From a virus: a stretch of 64,000 bases of DNA. This document shows positions 31,701 to 38,308 of this stretch, in pieces. The translations under genes and the position numbers were made by a program. Every line of letters begins with the position of its first letter. Positions within the stretch are counted from its first letter, which is position 1. The notes under the pieces are model-generated. The model saw nothing but the letters and a program-made list of their open reading frames with translations, was not told the DNA's origin and did not search any database. The stretch lies in IMG/VR virus record IMGVR_UViG_3300031857_007934, positions 92,457 through 156,456 of that record; one strand, given 5' to 3'.

Positions 31701-32078
31701 TTTTAATTTGCCTGCTATAAGACTTTGTACAGACGGAGGTTTAGATTGGCCTCCTAGCAGTCCTCCTAGACTGGTTGTAGATCCTAAACTACTCAGCTTG
31801 TTTATTGCACCAAGTGCTGCGCCGCCTTGATTTAATAACTTTGAAACAGGATTAAAATCACCTAATAATTGATTTGACAATCCACCAATAGCAGACAGTG
31901 GATTAGCATTAGGATTGGCAGAACCGTTTTGAGAAAGATTTCTAGAAACAGCATTTACACCGTTAGGAAAATTAGAACTATTTGAAAACGTATTTGTCGT
32001 GAGAGTATTAAAAGAAGATGTTATTCCATTAATAGCACTAGTCACACCGCTTGATATAGATCCTAATGATATGGCCAT
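28740..32078 (-). CDS. Large baseplate hub structural protein (1112 aa, gp27 position)
   Basis: Residues 1-150 are low complexity and rich in Ser, Asn, Gly and Ala. A folded region follows with motifs YIITLGILDADQV, YFIEDLEVSAVI, EPYSMGKIIEAMM and APFCIKIEFLGWDENG; a second part has PYWTYEARQLAPGQ and VLDFDINFNLAFFQNIRSD. The C-terminal 250 residues are again low complexity. It sits between gp53 and the muramidase/gp5 genes, where hub genes such as gp27 are expected. The F-IEDLEV...F-I-EP pattern suggests a hub or tail-tube-like beta domain. The gp27 identity is positional inference. A Shine-Dalgarno AGGAAAG precedes the ATG. Confidence 0.72.
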   Translation of the reverse strand: MAISLGSISSGVTSAINGITSSFNTLTTNTFSNSSNFPNGVNAVSRNLSQNGSANPNANPLSAIGGLSNQLLGDFNPVSKLLNQGGAALGAINKLSSLGSTTSLGGLLGGQSKPPSVQSLIAGKLKSSNLGSFAATIESLGSIGSTVAKSNIGPFNSVTVVNRSSADLSGVALIQRARTFMESYKPEVGQGSAKNDGITNYVKTPEGRILNPLRDSNSNNYIITLGILDADQVNNPSSYRNADGFKKVLLKSGGGLRSSGYAKRIRTFAEGEEDAEYFIEDLEVSAVICPNPNTSTALGTNVTFKIIEPYSMGKIIEAMMIGSQECGFSSYLEAPFCIKIEFLGWDENGEKDAYITPPAYIPIRINKMDLNIGQQGSTYQCTAVPFNESALSDVANKTKVATSAYGDTVHAILETSKESVTYTVNGQIETLEDKKVIKGYDRYLICFPKTQQDLIKAIESKSVDTSALKATQDADDQERRRRGIGEPVRNPNPNAAAASVPVISTAPNTYLFLKAWAENTANMNDFGLSPVVVDTRAGGDQSHGRAGAVINQETSTIQRDSPSNAPSEKSRKFNFTEGAKMTDIITEVLMSSSYVQEQAAAPSQNGFKKHFRIETMVFVEPDEGGIQAQIGRPRKTYVYAVHPYWTYEARQLAPGQTPANVTQVKDQAKKEYNYYYTGQNEDVLDFDINFNLAFFQNIRSDIGQNSATTIGQENTSTGPRPGTVVASSGDTPTPASNNGEAVPGVEYTASNRSVSSGGTRIGTVDQSVKRAIAEEFHNRLINSPADMVTAEMTIWGDPYYIPSSVGNYNPAPGEPTVTADGTMSYMRDEVFVVINFLTPLDYFMNGSTMDFPTYVRPFSGLYQVVTATSTFSAGTFKQLLKVIRVPGQNGEPGTVNNSGVLQTGARENVTVPDVAQNINPNPEQAPLAAPTSADVDRTLTGIQNLNIDEGSAASFSQARLMTGETPASPSQVVTNPLSSIASVIPAEELANLPIDSASRLGITANLTSTIFPLKLPNNFSSGLPSLAAVNASNLSSTLQRSGLNVPANGSLPFNLPSAPNLPPLPGIGGSLTTAAGALTSNETIGRIQSSVNSLASGLSTQARAVGLRPPTG

Positions 32079-32079
32079 C

Positions 32080-32385
32080 TTACTTTCCTAAAAGCTGTCT
32101 CAATTTTTGTCCCTGTGGAAGATATATTTTTGTACCTGCAACAAAGTCATAGATAGGATCTTTAATAACGTCTAAGTTTCTTTGCGCAAAAATCCACCAT
32201 AGATTTTTTTCTCCGTAGAGATCGTAAGCTAATAAATCAGGTCTATGTGTATAAGACGAAGTTATTTCATAAAGAATATCATCAGAGGCTGCAGGTACAG
32301 CACGTATTTTCATAATATCAAGATACCCAGAACTTGTAATATTAGTTGTGCCGTAAGGACCTAGTGTCTTACTATTAGTTGCCAT
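32080..32385 (-). CDS. gp53: Baseplate wedge protein gp53
   Basis: This 101-aa protein has the gp53/LysM-like core: SSYTHRPDLLAYDLYGEKNL, WWIFAQRNLDVIKDPIYDF, and VAGTKIYLPQGQKL. gp53 clamps neighbouring wedges around the hub. T4 gp53 is about 196 aa, so this is the short marine form. Its ATG overlaps the stop of the preceding gp48/54-like gene by one base (TAATG), indicating coupled translation. Its own stop lies just before the large hub gene. Confidence 0.88.
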   Translation of the reverse strand: MATNSKTLGPYGTTNITSSGYLDIMKIRAVPAASDDILYEITSSYTHRPDLLAYDLYGEKNLWWIFAQRNLDVIKDPIYDFVAGTKIYLPQGQKLRQLLGK

Positions 32386-33362
32386 TATACAAAACCTTCC
32401 TTACCGTTAATAAATCCACCTTCAGCAAACTTCTTAAGATCAAATCTTGACACAGCACGTCTTGCATAATTTGGCTGGCAAGTAACAGTAACCGTTGATT
32501 TAGTTGGTACATAGTTTGGGGACGAATCTCCTGGTACAACCACAGGAATGTAATCAACATCCTGAGGCAGATCTACTGTAAAGTTTGTTATAACTACAGG
32601 AATATCATTAAGAACATATTTCCCATAACCGTTTAGTCTTGATACTAAAGGAGGATTACCAGTTTTATCACCACTGCCATAAAACATTTTGGTCATAGTT
32701 CTTAAGAAATGTAAGCAAGCTACCCAATATAGTGCATCAGCTTCGTTCTCGTTGTAAAAATCACCTGTAATAGTTATATTATCAATACTGCTGTTCTGAT
32801 ATGCGTTGAAGGGGTAATTAGTATGTGTAGGCGAAATTTTTGCATATGAAGCAGTATGCCCTAACAATATTGTTGGATTAAAAGGAAACACCATTCTGCC
32901 TCCAGTTCTACCTGTACCAGAAAAAGAAGCAAAAACAGGACTAGTTGCTATGTCAGCAGGAATACTTAAACTAACACGCCAGTCACCAGCTGTTGATGTA
33001 TCTGTTCTGTTTGAAACAGCGTCTTCTCTAGCTATGGCAACTTGTACAGATCTATCACGTGGGTTAGCTCCAACAAACACTCCCTGTGCTGCATTGCCTA
33101 CACCGCGGAAGGCGCCACCTATATTTTTGAGTCTAGAGCCATTGCCTAATAAGTTATCAACTATACCAGCTACTCTAGCTGCTTTATTAATAGTACTGCC
33201 AATGTTAGTGCCTGCAAGTATGCCGCCAAATTGGCTGTTAAATTTACCCAGTGTTGAGTTAAGGCCGCCAGTAATGCTGCCTATAACACCCGAGACACTA
33301 GAAAAGTTAGATGTTGCACTGTTAATTGCACCGCCTATATTAAAACCACCAAATAATGACAT
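32385..33362 (-). CDS. gp48: Baseplate tail-tube junction protein (gp48/gp54-like)
   Basis: The protein is 325 aa; T4 gp48 is 364 aa and gp54 is 320 aa. The N-terminal 110 residues are Gly/Ser/Asn-rich. The C-terminal half has the tube-junction signature: MVFPFNPTILLGHTASY, YPFNAYQNSSIDNITITGDF, FLRTMTKMFYG, NGYGKYVLNDIPVVITNFTV and DLPQDVDYIPV. Such proteins cap the hub and start tail-tube polymerisation. It is the first gene of the minus-strand baseplate operon, directly before gp53. A Shine-Dalgarno AGGAGAG precedes the ATG. I cannot separate gp48 from gp54 by eye; the symbol is the more likely of the two. Confidence 0.78.
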   Translation of the reverse strand: MSLFGGFNIGGAINSATSNFSSVSGVIGSITGGLNSTLGKFNSQFGGILAGTNIGSTINKAARVAGIVDNLLGNGSRLKNIGGAFRGVGNAAQGVFVGANPRDRSVQVAIAREDAVSNRTDTSTAGDWRVSLSIPADIATSPVFASFSGTGRTGGRMVFPFNPTILLGHTASYAKISPTHTNYPFNAYQNSSIDNITITGDFYNENEADALYWVACLHFLRTMTKMFYGSGDKTGNPPLVSRLNGYGKYVLNDIPVVITNFTVDLPQDVDYIPVVVPGDSSPNYVPTKSTVTVTCQPNYARRAVSRFDLKKFAEGGFINGKEGFV

Positions 33363-33378
33363 AGATACTCTCCTGTAA

Positions 33379-33386
33379 GTATTTAG
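33379..33386 (-). promoter_or_regulatory. Possible weak late element CTAAATAC
   Basis: The minus strand reads ACTAAATACT 17 nt before the gp48/54-like ATG. It is a one-base variant of the late box and is placed to drive the whole minus-strand baseplate operon. It abuts the sigma70-type promoter on the other strand. Confidence 0.4.
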
Positions 33387-33415
33387 TTGACAAAATTATC
33401 TATGTATATTATAAT
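33387..33415 (+). promoter_or_regulatory. Consensus sigma70 promoter before gp55
   Basis: A perfect -35 box TTGACA (33387-33392) and a perfect -10 box TATAAT (33410-33415) are separated by exactly 17 bases. Transcription should start near 33422, giving a short leader before a GGAG Shine-Dalgarno (33428-33431) and ATG at 33439. This is an early, host-polymerase type promoter. Confidence 0.88.
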
Positions 33416-33438
33416 AGTTAGTGATCCGGAGAATCAGA

Positions 33439-34269
33439 ATGAAAACAAAAAATTATTTAAACAATAAAGACATACTAGCAGAGATTCATAAATCAAAAAA
33501 TACGTATTGTAGCTATGTATCACCAGAATACGGCGACTATGACATCATTTTGCCTAGTCTAGAAAAAATCAATGTAAGAACAGTTGCAGAAGCTAAACGC
33601 AATAAAGCTAAAAAGCTAGGTAACGAAAGTTACGATGCAAGGCGAGCAGCAGGAGAAAAGATTAAGCAAAGTGATTGCGAAGTTGATTATAAGAAAATAA
33701 ACAAGACTGATCTTGTATTTCGTATAATGACATTTGATCATATACCGGACGAAAGTGGGCGAAAGAAAAACCCCAAAAGTATTGCAGACAGCAAAACCAA
33801 ATTAAACTTTCCACCGTTCCAACATTGGAAATTTGACGACAACGACGAGTTAGTCTGCGTAGGAAAAAGTCATTGGACTGGCGGTATGCAGAACGGACAA
33901 TTTTCAAAAGATCACGGACAAGCTACAAGAACCCTTGCAATGATGTGGATGAAGCTATGCGAAAGATACGCTACTAGAGGCAACGTTCGAGGTTATACTT
34001 ACAACGATGAAATGCGCGGGCAAGCCATTTTACAACTCACACAGATAGGATTACAATTCGATGAAAGTAAGTCTAACAATCCTTTTGCTTATTATACTGC
34101 TGCCGTTACTAACAGTTTCGTGCGAGTTATTAATATTGAAAAGCGTAATCAAAATATTCGCGACGACATCTTAGAAATGAATGATTTGAATCCGTCATTT
34201 ACAAGACAGCATCAAGGCGAATTTGAAGCAGCTCAAAAAAGATACAATGACAGCAACGGCGATTCGTAA
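33439..34269 (+). CDS. gp55: Late transcription sigma factor gp55
   Basis: The chosen start is the ATG at 33439, with GGAG seven bases upstream. The frame is open to a GTG at 33421, but that codon lies at the predicted transcription start. The 276-aa product is longer than T4 gp55 (185 aa). The sigma region-2-like core is in the C-terminal half: QATRTLAMMWMKLCERYATR, MRGQAILQLTQIGLQFDES, NNPFAYYTAAVTNSFVRVIN and EKRNQNIRDDILE. The N-terminal about 140 residues are basic, with no domain I recognise. gp55 directs host RNA polymerase to the short late promoters, which recur across this window. Recognition is good from the core motifs; clamp dependence of this protein is not visible. Confidence 0.88.
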   Translation: MKTKNYLNNKDILAEIHKSKNTYCSYVSPEYGDYDIILPSLEKINVRTVAEAKRNKAKKLGNESYDARRAAGEKIKQSDCEVDYKKINKTDLVFRIMTFDHIPDESGRKKNPKSIADSKTKLNFPPFQHWKFDDNDELVCVGKSHWTGGMQNGQFSKDHGQATRTLAMMWMKLCERYATRGNVRGYTYNDEMRGQAILQLTQIGLQFDESKSNNPFAYYTAAVTNSFVRVINIEKRNQNIRDDILEMNDLNPSFTRQHQGEFEAAQKRYNDSNGDS

Positions 34270-34277
34270 AATTAGTC

Positions 34278-34306
34278 TTGACTTTTATTACATCTTATCT
34301 TACACT
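34278..34306 (+). promoter_or_regulatory. Sigma70-type promoter before gp47
   Basis: TTGACT (34278-34283) and TACACT (34301-34306) are spaced by exactly 17 bases. The start would fall near 34313, just ahead of the GGAG ribosome site for gp47. It is a good match, weaker than the gp55 promoter. Confidence 0.7.
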
Positions 34307-34329
34307 AGTAAAACAATCGGAGTATAACT

Positions 34330-35340
34330 TTGTTTAAAAAGGCAGCAGTATTTACTGATATCCACTTTGGATTGAAAGGTAACTCTACAGTACACAACAA
34401 TGACTGCGAAGAATTCGTAGACTGGTTCATTGCCACTGCTAAGGAGCAGGGTTGTGAAACAGGCATTTTTTGTGGAGACTGGCATCACAATAGAAACAGC
34501 CTCAACCTAGCAACTATGGATGCAACTATTCGCAGCATGGAAAAGCTAGGTGCTGCCTTTGAAAACTTCTACATGTTTGTTGGAAACCACGACATGTACT
34601 ACAAAGATAAGCGTGATGTTTCATCAACTGCATTTGGTAGACACATACCAGGCATCACATTTGTAGACAAGATTATGGTTAGTGAAGATGTTGCACTAAT
34701 TCCGTGGCTTGTTGGAGACGAATGGAAGAATATCGAAAAGATCAAAACAAAATATATGTTTGGACATTTTGAACTTCCTTACTTTTATATGAATGCTATG
34801 GTACAGATGCCTGATCACGGCGATCTCAAAGCAGAACACTTCAAACATCAAAAGTATGTGTTCTCAGGACACTTTCATAAGCGTCAACAACAGGGCGCAA
34901 TACACTACATTGGCAATGCATTTCCGCACAACTATGCAGATGCATGGGACGATGCACGAGGTATGATGATTCTTGATAAAGAAAATGACGGTGAACCAGA
35001 GTATATTAATTGGGATAATTGTCCTAAGTATAGGACTGTATCATTGTCAAAGCTATTGGATAAGACAGAAGAAATAATCAAATCAAAGATGTATCTGCGT
35101 GTTACTCTGGACATTCCAATCAGCTACGAAGAAGCAAATTTTATCAAAGAAACATTTATGTCTACATATGACTGTAGAGAAATTACACTGATACCGCAGA
35201 AACAGATTGAAGAAATTTCAACTAATTTAGATATCAGCGGATTTGAATCCGTAGATCAAATTGTTGCGGGCGAAATATCAGAACTTGATACTGATAATTT
35301 TGACAAGAAAACACTGCTAGAAATATATCACGGGTTATAA
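34330..35340 (+). CDS. gp47: Recombination nuclease subunit gp47 (Mre11/SbcD-like)
   Basis: The 336-aa protein has all calcineurin-type phosphodiesterase motifs: DIHFG near residue 10, GDWHHNR near 51, GNHDMYY near 84, GHFELP near 140 and SGHFHKR near 178. These bind two metal ions. With gp46 it forms the Mre11-Rad50-like exonuclease that resects DNA ends for recombination-dependent replication and degrades DNA. The start codon is TTG, supported by GGAG (34319-34322) seven bases upstream; no suitable ATG is nearby. The stop overlaps the gp46 ATG (TAATG), so the two subunits are coupled. T4 gp47 is 339 aa, a close match. Confidence 0.95.
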   Translation: MFKKAAVFTDIHFGLKGNSTVHNNDCEEFVDWFIATAKEQGCETGIFCGDWHHNRNSLNLATMDATIRSMEKLGAAFENFYMFVGNHDMYYKDKRDVSSTAFGRHIPGITFVDKIMVSEDVALIPWLVGDEWKNIEKIKTKYMFGHFELPYFYMNAMVQMPDHGDLKAEHFKHQKYVFSGHFHKRQQQGAIHYIGNAFPHNYADAWDDARGMMILDKENDGEPEYINWDNCPKYRTVSLSKLLDKTEEIIKSKMYLRVTLDIPISYEEANFIKETFMSTYDCREITLIPQKQIEEISTNLDISGFESVDQIVAGEISELDTDNFDKKTLLEIYHGL

Positions 35341-37115
35341 TGACAATAAAAATTAAAGATCTTACTGTAAAAAACTTTATGAGTGTGGGCAACCAAACTC
35401 AAGCTGTTAACTTTAACAAGGAACAGCTAACTCTAGTGCTTGGCGAAAACTTAGATCAAGGAGGTGACGATACTGGTTCTCGTAACGGTACAGGCAAAAC
35501 TACTATTATTAATGCACTCAGTTATGCACTGTACGGCCAAGCATTAACTAACATTAAGAAGAATAACTTAATTAACAAAACCAACAACAAAGGCATGTTA
35601 GTTACACTGCACTTTGAAAAAAGTGGTGTTGATTATAGGATTGAGCGCGGACGCTCTCCTAATCTTCTTAAATTTTATATAAACGACGAAGAACAAGAAC
35701 TCACAGACGAAAGCCAAGGTGACAGTAGAGATACGCAGAACACTATTGACACACTGTTAGGCATGAGCCATGATATGTTTAAACATATCCTTGCACTAAA
35801 CACCTATACTGAACCGTTCCTAGCTATGAAGCAGAACGATCAAAGAGCTATTATTGAGCAACTGTTAGGTATTACTATACTTTCTGAGAAGGCAGAGTCT
35901 CTAAAAGAACAAGTAAAACTAACCAAAGATGCAATCACAGAAGAGACACTGAAAATCAATGCTCTGCAAGCAGCTAATGCTAAAATACAGACAACTATTG
36001 AAAGTTTAAAGTCTACACAGAAGGCTTGGCAGTCAAAAACAGCACAAGATGCGGCAAAATTACAGCAAGCTATACAAGAATTAGAGCAACTTGACATTGA
36101 TCAAGAGCTTGAAAATCACGAAAAGCTGGCTAATTGGTCGGAACTTAACAAGCAAATTACGGCTCTTAATAAAGAAAAAAGCACATTGGACAGTGCTCTA
36201 CTGCAAGCAGAAAAGACTGTTAAAAAGGTCGAAAAAGACATTGAAGATTTAGAAGAAGCTGTTTGCTATGCATGTAATCAGCCCTTGCATGCTGACAAGA
36301 AGCAGGAAATTCTAGCTAAAAAGAGCAAGGAACTGCGTGATGCAGATACTTACTATCAGGAAGTTAGCACAAAGTTGAGCGATACTGTAATGGCTCTTGC
36401 TCAAATAGGAAATATCAACGGCAAGCCAAACACTTTCTATGAAACTGCTAAGGAAGCCTACGATCATCGCAACAATGTTGAGAATCTTAAGAAGGCACTT
36501 GAACAAAAACTTAACGAAGACGATCCTTATCAGGCGCAAATTGACGAGTTAAACAAGACTGCTATCCAAGAAATAACTTGGGGAACTGTTAACGATCTAA
36601 CTTCTTACAGGGAACATCAAGAGTTCTTGTTAAAACTACTGACTAACAAAGATAGCTTTATCCGCAAGAAGATTATTGATCAAAATCTAGCCTATCTAAA
36701 CAATAGACTAACGTACTATCTAGACAAACTAGGACTTCCACATCAAGTTGTGTTCTTAAACGACCTAAATGTTGAAATCACACAGCTAGGACAGGACCTA
36801 GACTTTGATAACCTAAGCCGCGGTGAACGAAATAGACTTATTTTAGGTCTCAGCTTTGCATTCCGTGATGTATGGGAAAGTTTATATCAAAATATCAACT
36901 TACTATTCATTGATGAGCTAATTGACAGTGGTATGGATACTGCGGGAGTTGAAAATTCACTAGGTGTCCTTAAGAAAATGGGTAGAGAACGTCAAAAGAA
37001 TATCTATCTAATCAGCCACAAGGATGAATTAATTGGAAGAGTTAACAATGTCCTTAAGGTTATTAAGGAAAACGGCTTTACCAGTTACGCCAATGACATT
37101 GACTACGTAGACTAA
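35340..37115 (+). CDS. gp46: Recombination nuclease ATPase subunit gp46 (Rad50/SbcC-like)
   Basis: This 591-aa SMC/Rad50-type ATPase is close to T4 gp46 (560 aa). The Walker A motif is in GSRNGTGKTTI near residue 47. A coiled coil spans about residues 170-400 and is broken by a zinc-hook-type CYACNQPL near residue 311. The ABC signature is NLSRGERNRL near 497, and Walker B is LLFIDELID near 521. With gp47 it forms the end-resection complex. Its ATG overlaps the gp47 stop and its own stop overlaps the next ATG (TAATG), so the three genes form one tight operon. Confidence 0.95.
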   Translation: MTIKIKDLTVKNFMSVGNQTQAVNFNKEQLTLVLGENLDQGGDDTGSRNGTGKTTIINALSYALYGQALTNIKKNNLINKTNNKGMLVTLHFEKSGVDYRIERGRSPNLLKFYINDEEQELTDESQGDSRDTQNTIDTLLGMSHDMFKHILALNTYTEPFLAMKQNDQRAIIEQLLGITILSEKAESLKEQVKLTKDAITEETLKINALQAANAKIQTTIESLKSTQKAWQSKTAQDAAKLQQAIQELEQLDIDQELENHEKLANWSELNKQITALNKEKSTLDSALLQAEKTVKKVEKDIEDLEEAVCYACNQPLHADKKQEILAKKSKELRDADTYYQEVSTKLSDTVMALAQIGNINGKPNTFYETAKEAYDHRNNVENLKKALEQKLNEDDPYQAQIDELNKTAIQEITWGTVNDLTSYREHQEFLLKLLTNKDSFIRKKIIDQNLAYLNNRLTYYLDKLGLPHQVVFLNDLNVEITQLGQDLDFDNLSRGERNRLILGLSFAFRDVWESLYQNINLLFIDELIDSGMDTAGVENSLGVLKKMGRERQKNIYLISHKDELIGRVNNVLKVIKENGFTSYANDIDYVD

Positions 37116-37336
37116 TGGAAAAAGACACGCACGAATTACTGATTCAAGCATACCTTGAGTATTTTAAGACTCACGATCGCTTTAAGCTGAGTAATTCGGT
37201 GCGTAACCATGTAGCTGCACGAAGGCATTTAAGAGAAATACGCAGGCTCGCTAAACTACGCATGGAAGAAATACACAAATCACACAATGAAGTTAAACAA
37301 CTCAAGAGAGAGGCAGCTAAAAACGAGCCTCGGTAA
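37115..37336 (+). CDS. Small basic helical protein of unknown function (73 aa)
   Basis: This small Lys/Arg-rich protein appears almost entirely helical, with the stretch AARRHLREIRRLAKLRMEEI followed by a heptad-like HNEVKQLKREAAK. Its ATG overlaps the gp46 stop (TAATG), so it is translated with the recombination genes. Similar short basic helices next to gp46 occur in marine T4-like phages. A DNA-binding or accessory role is possible but cannot be shown from the sequence. Confidence 0.75.
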   Translation: MEKDTHELLIQAYLEYFKTHDRFKLSNSVRNHVAARRHLREIRRLAKLRMEEIHKSHNEVKQLKREAAKNEPR

Positions 37337-37344
37337 GTACACTC

Positions 37345-37785
37345 ATGCAGTGGACTTATCAAGGTAACATCGTTGAACAAATACCAGAAGGCAAAATAGG
37401 CTTTGTTTACCTTATAACCAATCTAAAAACTGGACAAAAGTACATAGGCAAAAAACTTGCACAATTCAAACGTACAAAACCTCCGCTAAAAGGCAAAAAA
37501 CTCAAAAGGCGTTCCACTGTAGAAAGCGACTGGCGTGATTATTGGGGTTCATCCGATAGACTCAACGCTGACGTTGCACAATTAGGTCCAGAAAACTTCA
37601 CTAGAGAAATACTTTACTACTGCACTTCCAAGGCAGAAATGTCATATATCGAGGCAAGAGAGCAATTTGACCGCCGTGTGTTAGAGACGGATGAATATTA
37701 TAACGGAATTATTAATTGTAGAGTGGGCGGTTCCGATAAATTGCGTAAGGCACTTCTAGAACAGGCAAATCATACCAACACTTAA
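37345..37785 (+). CDS. GIY-YIG family endonuclease (146 aa)
   Basis: The GIY-YIG module is at residues about 18-36: GFVYLITNLKTGQKYIGKK. It is followed by a basic stretch (KGKKLKRRST), SDWRDYWGSS, a metal-ligand-type Glu in SYIEAREQF near residue 106, and YYNGIINCRVGG with the conserved Asn. No extra DNA-binding domain is seen, so the protein is a bare catalytic module. It could be a free-standing homing endonuclease (Seg-like) or a conserved DNA-processing nuclease of the recombination operon. It starts eight bases after the small basic gene and ends at the edge of the structured RNA region, which is the main oddity of its context. Confidence 0.82.
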   Translation: MQWTYQGNIVEQIPEGKIGFVYLITNLKTGQKYIGKKLAQFKRTKPPLKGKKLKRRSTVESDWRDYWGSSDRLNADVAQLGPENFTREILYYCTSKAEMSYIEAREQFDRRVLETDEYYNGIINCRVGGSDKLRKALLEQANHTNT

Positions 37786-38150
37786 GGTTGGCGGGCCAGT
37801 TTAGTAATACCGCTGTGGAAAAACCGGGGTGATATCCGGACACGTAACACATTGATCAACCCCCTAAGGGAGGCAGGCCATCAGACAAATTGGGCTACTG
37901 GTTGATGTAGATTGACTGTTGGCAGTCGAAAAACGCATATTGCTCATAAAAACCTCTTGCACTAGGAACGAAGCGGAGGGTAGCAGTAGAAATACTGTAA
38001 TGTCGGCGTAGGTTGGGAAAGGTCAGAGCCCATTGAGCAGCGCACAAACACCTACTTCCATGTCTCGGCTGTGACTACTCACATGAAAACCAGAGATAGG
38101 ATGGAACCGTAGTAGGTTCCGTCTGACTGAAACAATCTACATGAAGTTTA
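37786..38150 (+). ncRNA. Candidate structured non-coding RNA, family unknown
   Basis: No convincing reading frame covers this stretch, yet it is rich in complementary segments and visibly richer in G+C than its surroundings (30 of 60 bases in 37861-37920 against 19 of 60 in 38161-38220). Pairs found by eye: a perfect 10-bp long-range helix 37905-37914 with 38133-38142; 37855-37861 with 37900-37906; hairpin 37914-37918/37923-37927 with loop TTGG; CAGTA/TACTG around a GAAA tetraloop near 37984-37997; 38008-38013 with 38050-38055; 37941-37946 with 38034-38039, which crosses the previous helix as a pseudoknot; 38059-38063 with 38081-38085; and 38101-38108 with 38115-38122. The strand is set by the flanking genes and is not proven. 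It matches neither tRNA nor tmRNA features I could recognise. Confidence 0.65.
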
Positions 38151-38152
38151 AA

Positions 38153-38173
38153 CAATATCACTTCGTGATATTG
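38153..38173 (+). terminator. Hairpin closing the structured RNA region, possible terminator or processing stem
   Basis: A perfect 9-bp stem CAATATCAC/GTGATATTG encloses the loop TTC. It is followed by CTCTTAT rather than a clean T-run, so termination is possible but weak. Confidence 0.5.
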
Positions 38174-38203
38174 CTCTTATATCACTATTAAAAAGAAAAA
38201 TAT

Positions 38204-38245
38204 GTGTTTGAGCGATAGCGAAAACACGTATCAACGTAGTTGATA
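38204..38245 (+). repeat. Two further small hairpins in tandem
   Basis: The first is GTGTTT (38204-38209) with AAACAC (38222-38227). The second is a perfect 7-bp stem TATCAAC/GTTGATA around GTA (38229-38245). With the stem at 38153-38173 they make three consecutive hairpins in about 95 bases. Role unknown; RNA stabilisation or transcription attenuation are options. Confidence 0.5.
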
Positions 38246-38272
38246 CTTAAATAGTAAATCAAAAAGACTTTG

Positions 38273-38280
38273 AATAAATA
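38273..38280 (+). promoter_or_regulatory. Late promoter-like element AATAAATA
   Basis: TGAATAAATAAATC lies 28 bases before the ATG of the Ala/Pro-rich gene and matches the late-box pattern. Confidence 0.55.
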
Positions 38281-38308
38281 AATCATATAGAGCTTAGGAC
38301 TTGAACAA

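Noticed and set aside
33421-33438. GTG start for gp55 at 33421
   Set aside because: It coincides with the predicted transcription start and lacks a ribosome site; ATG at 33439 has GGAG seven bases upstream.
37786-38150. tmRNA (one- or two-piece) or RNase P RNA identity for the structured region
   Set aside because: No tRNA-like T-loop with a CCA end, no GGTTTCGACA-like tmRNA 5' segment and no RNase P conserved blocks are visible on the plus strand.
37786-38150. Group I or group II intron
   Set aside because: A pseudoknot is present, but I could not place the P7/J8-7 core, a group II domain V, or split exons around it. Left as an unassigned RNA.
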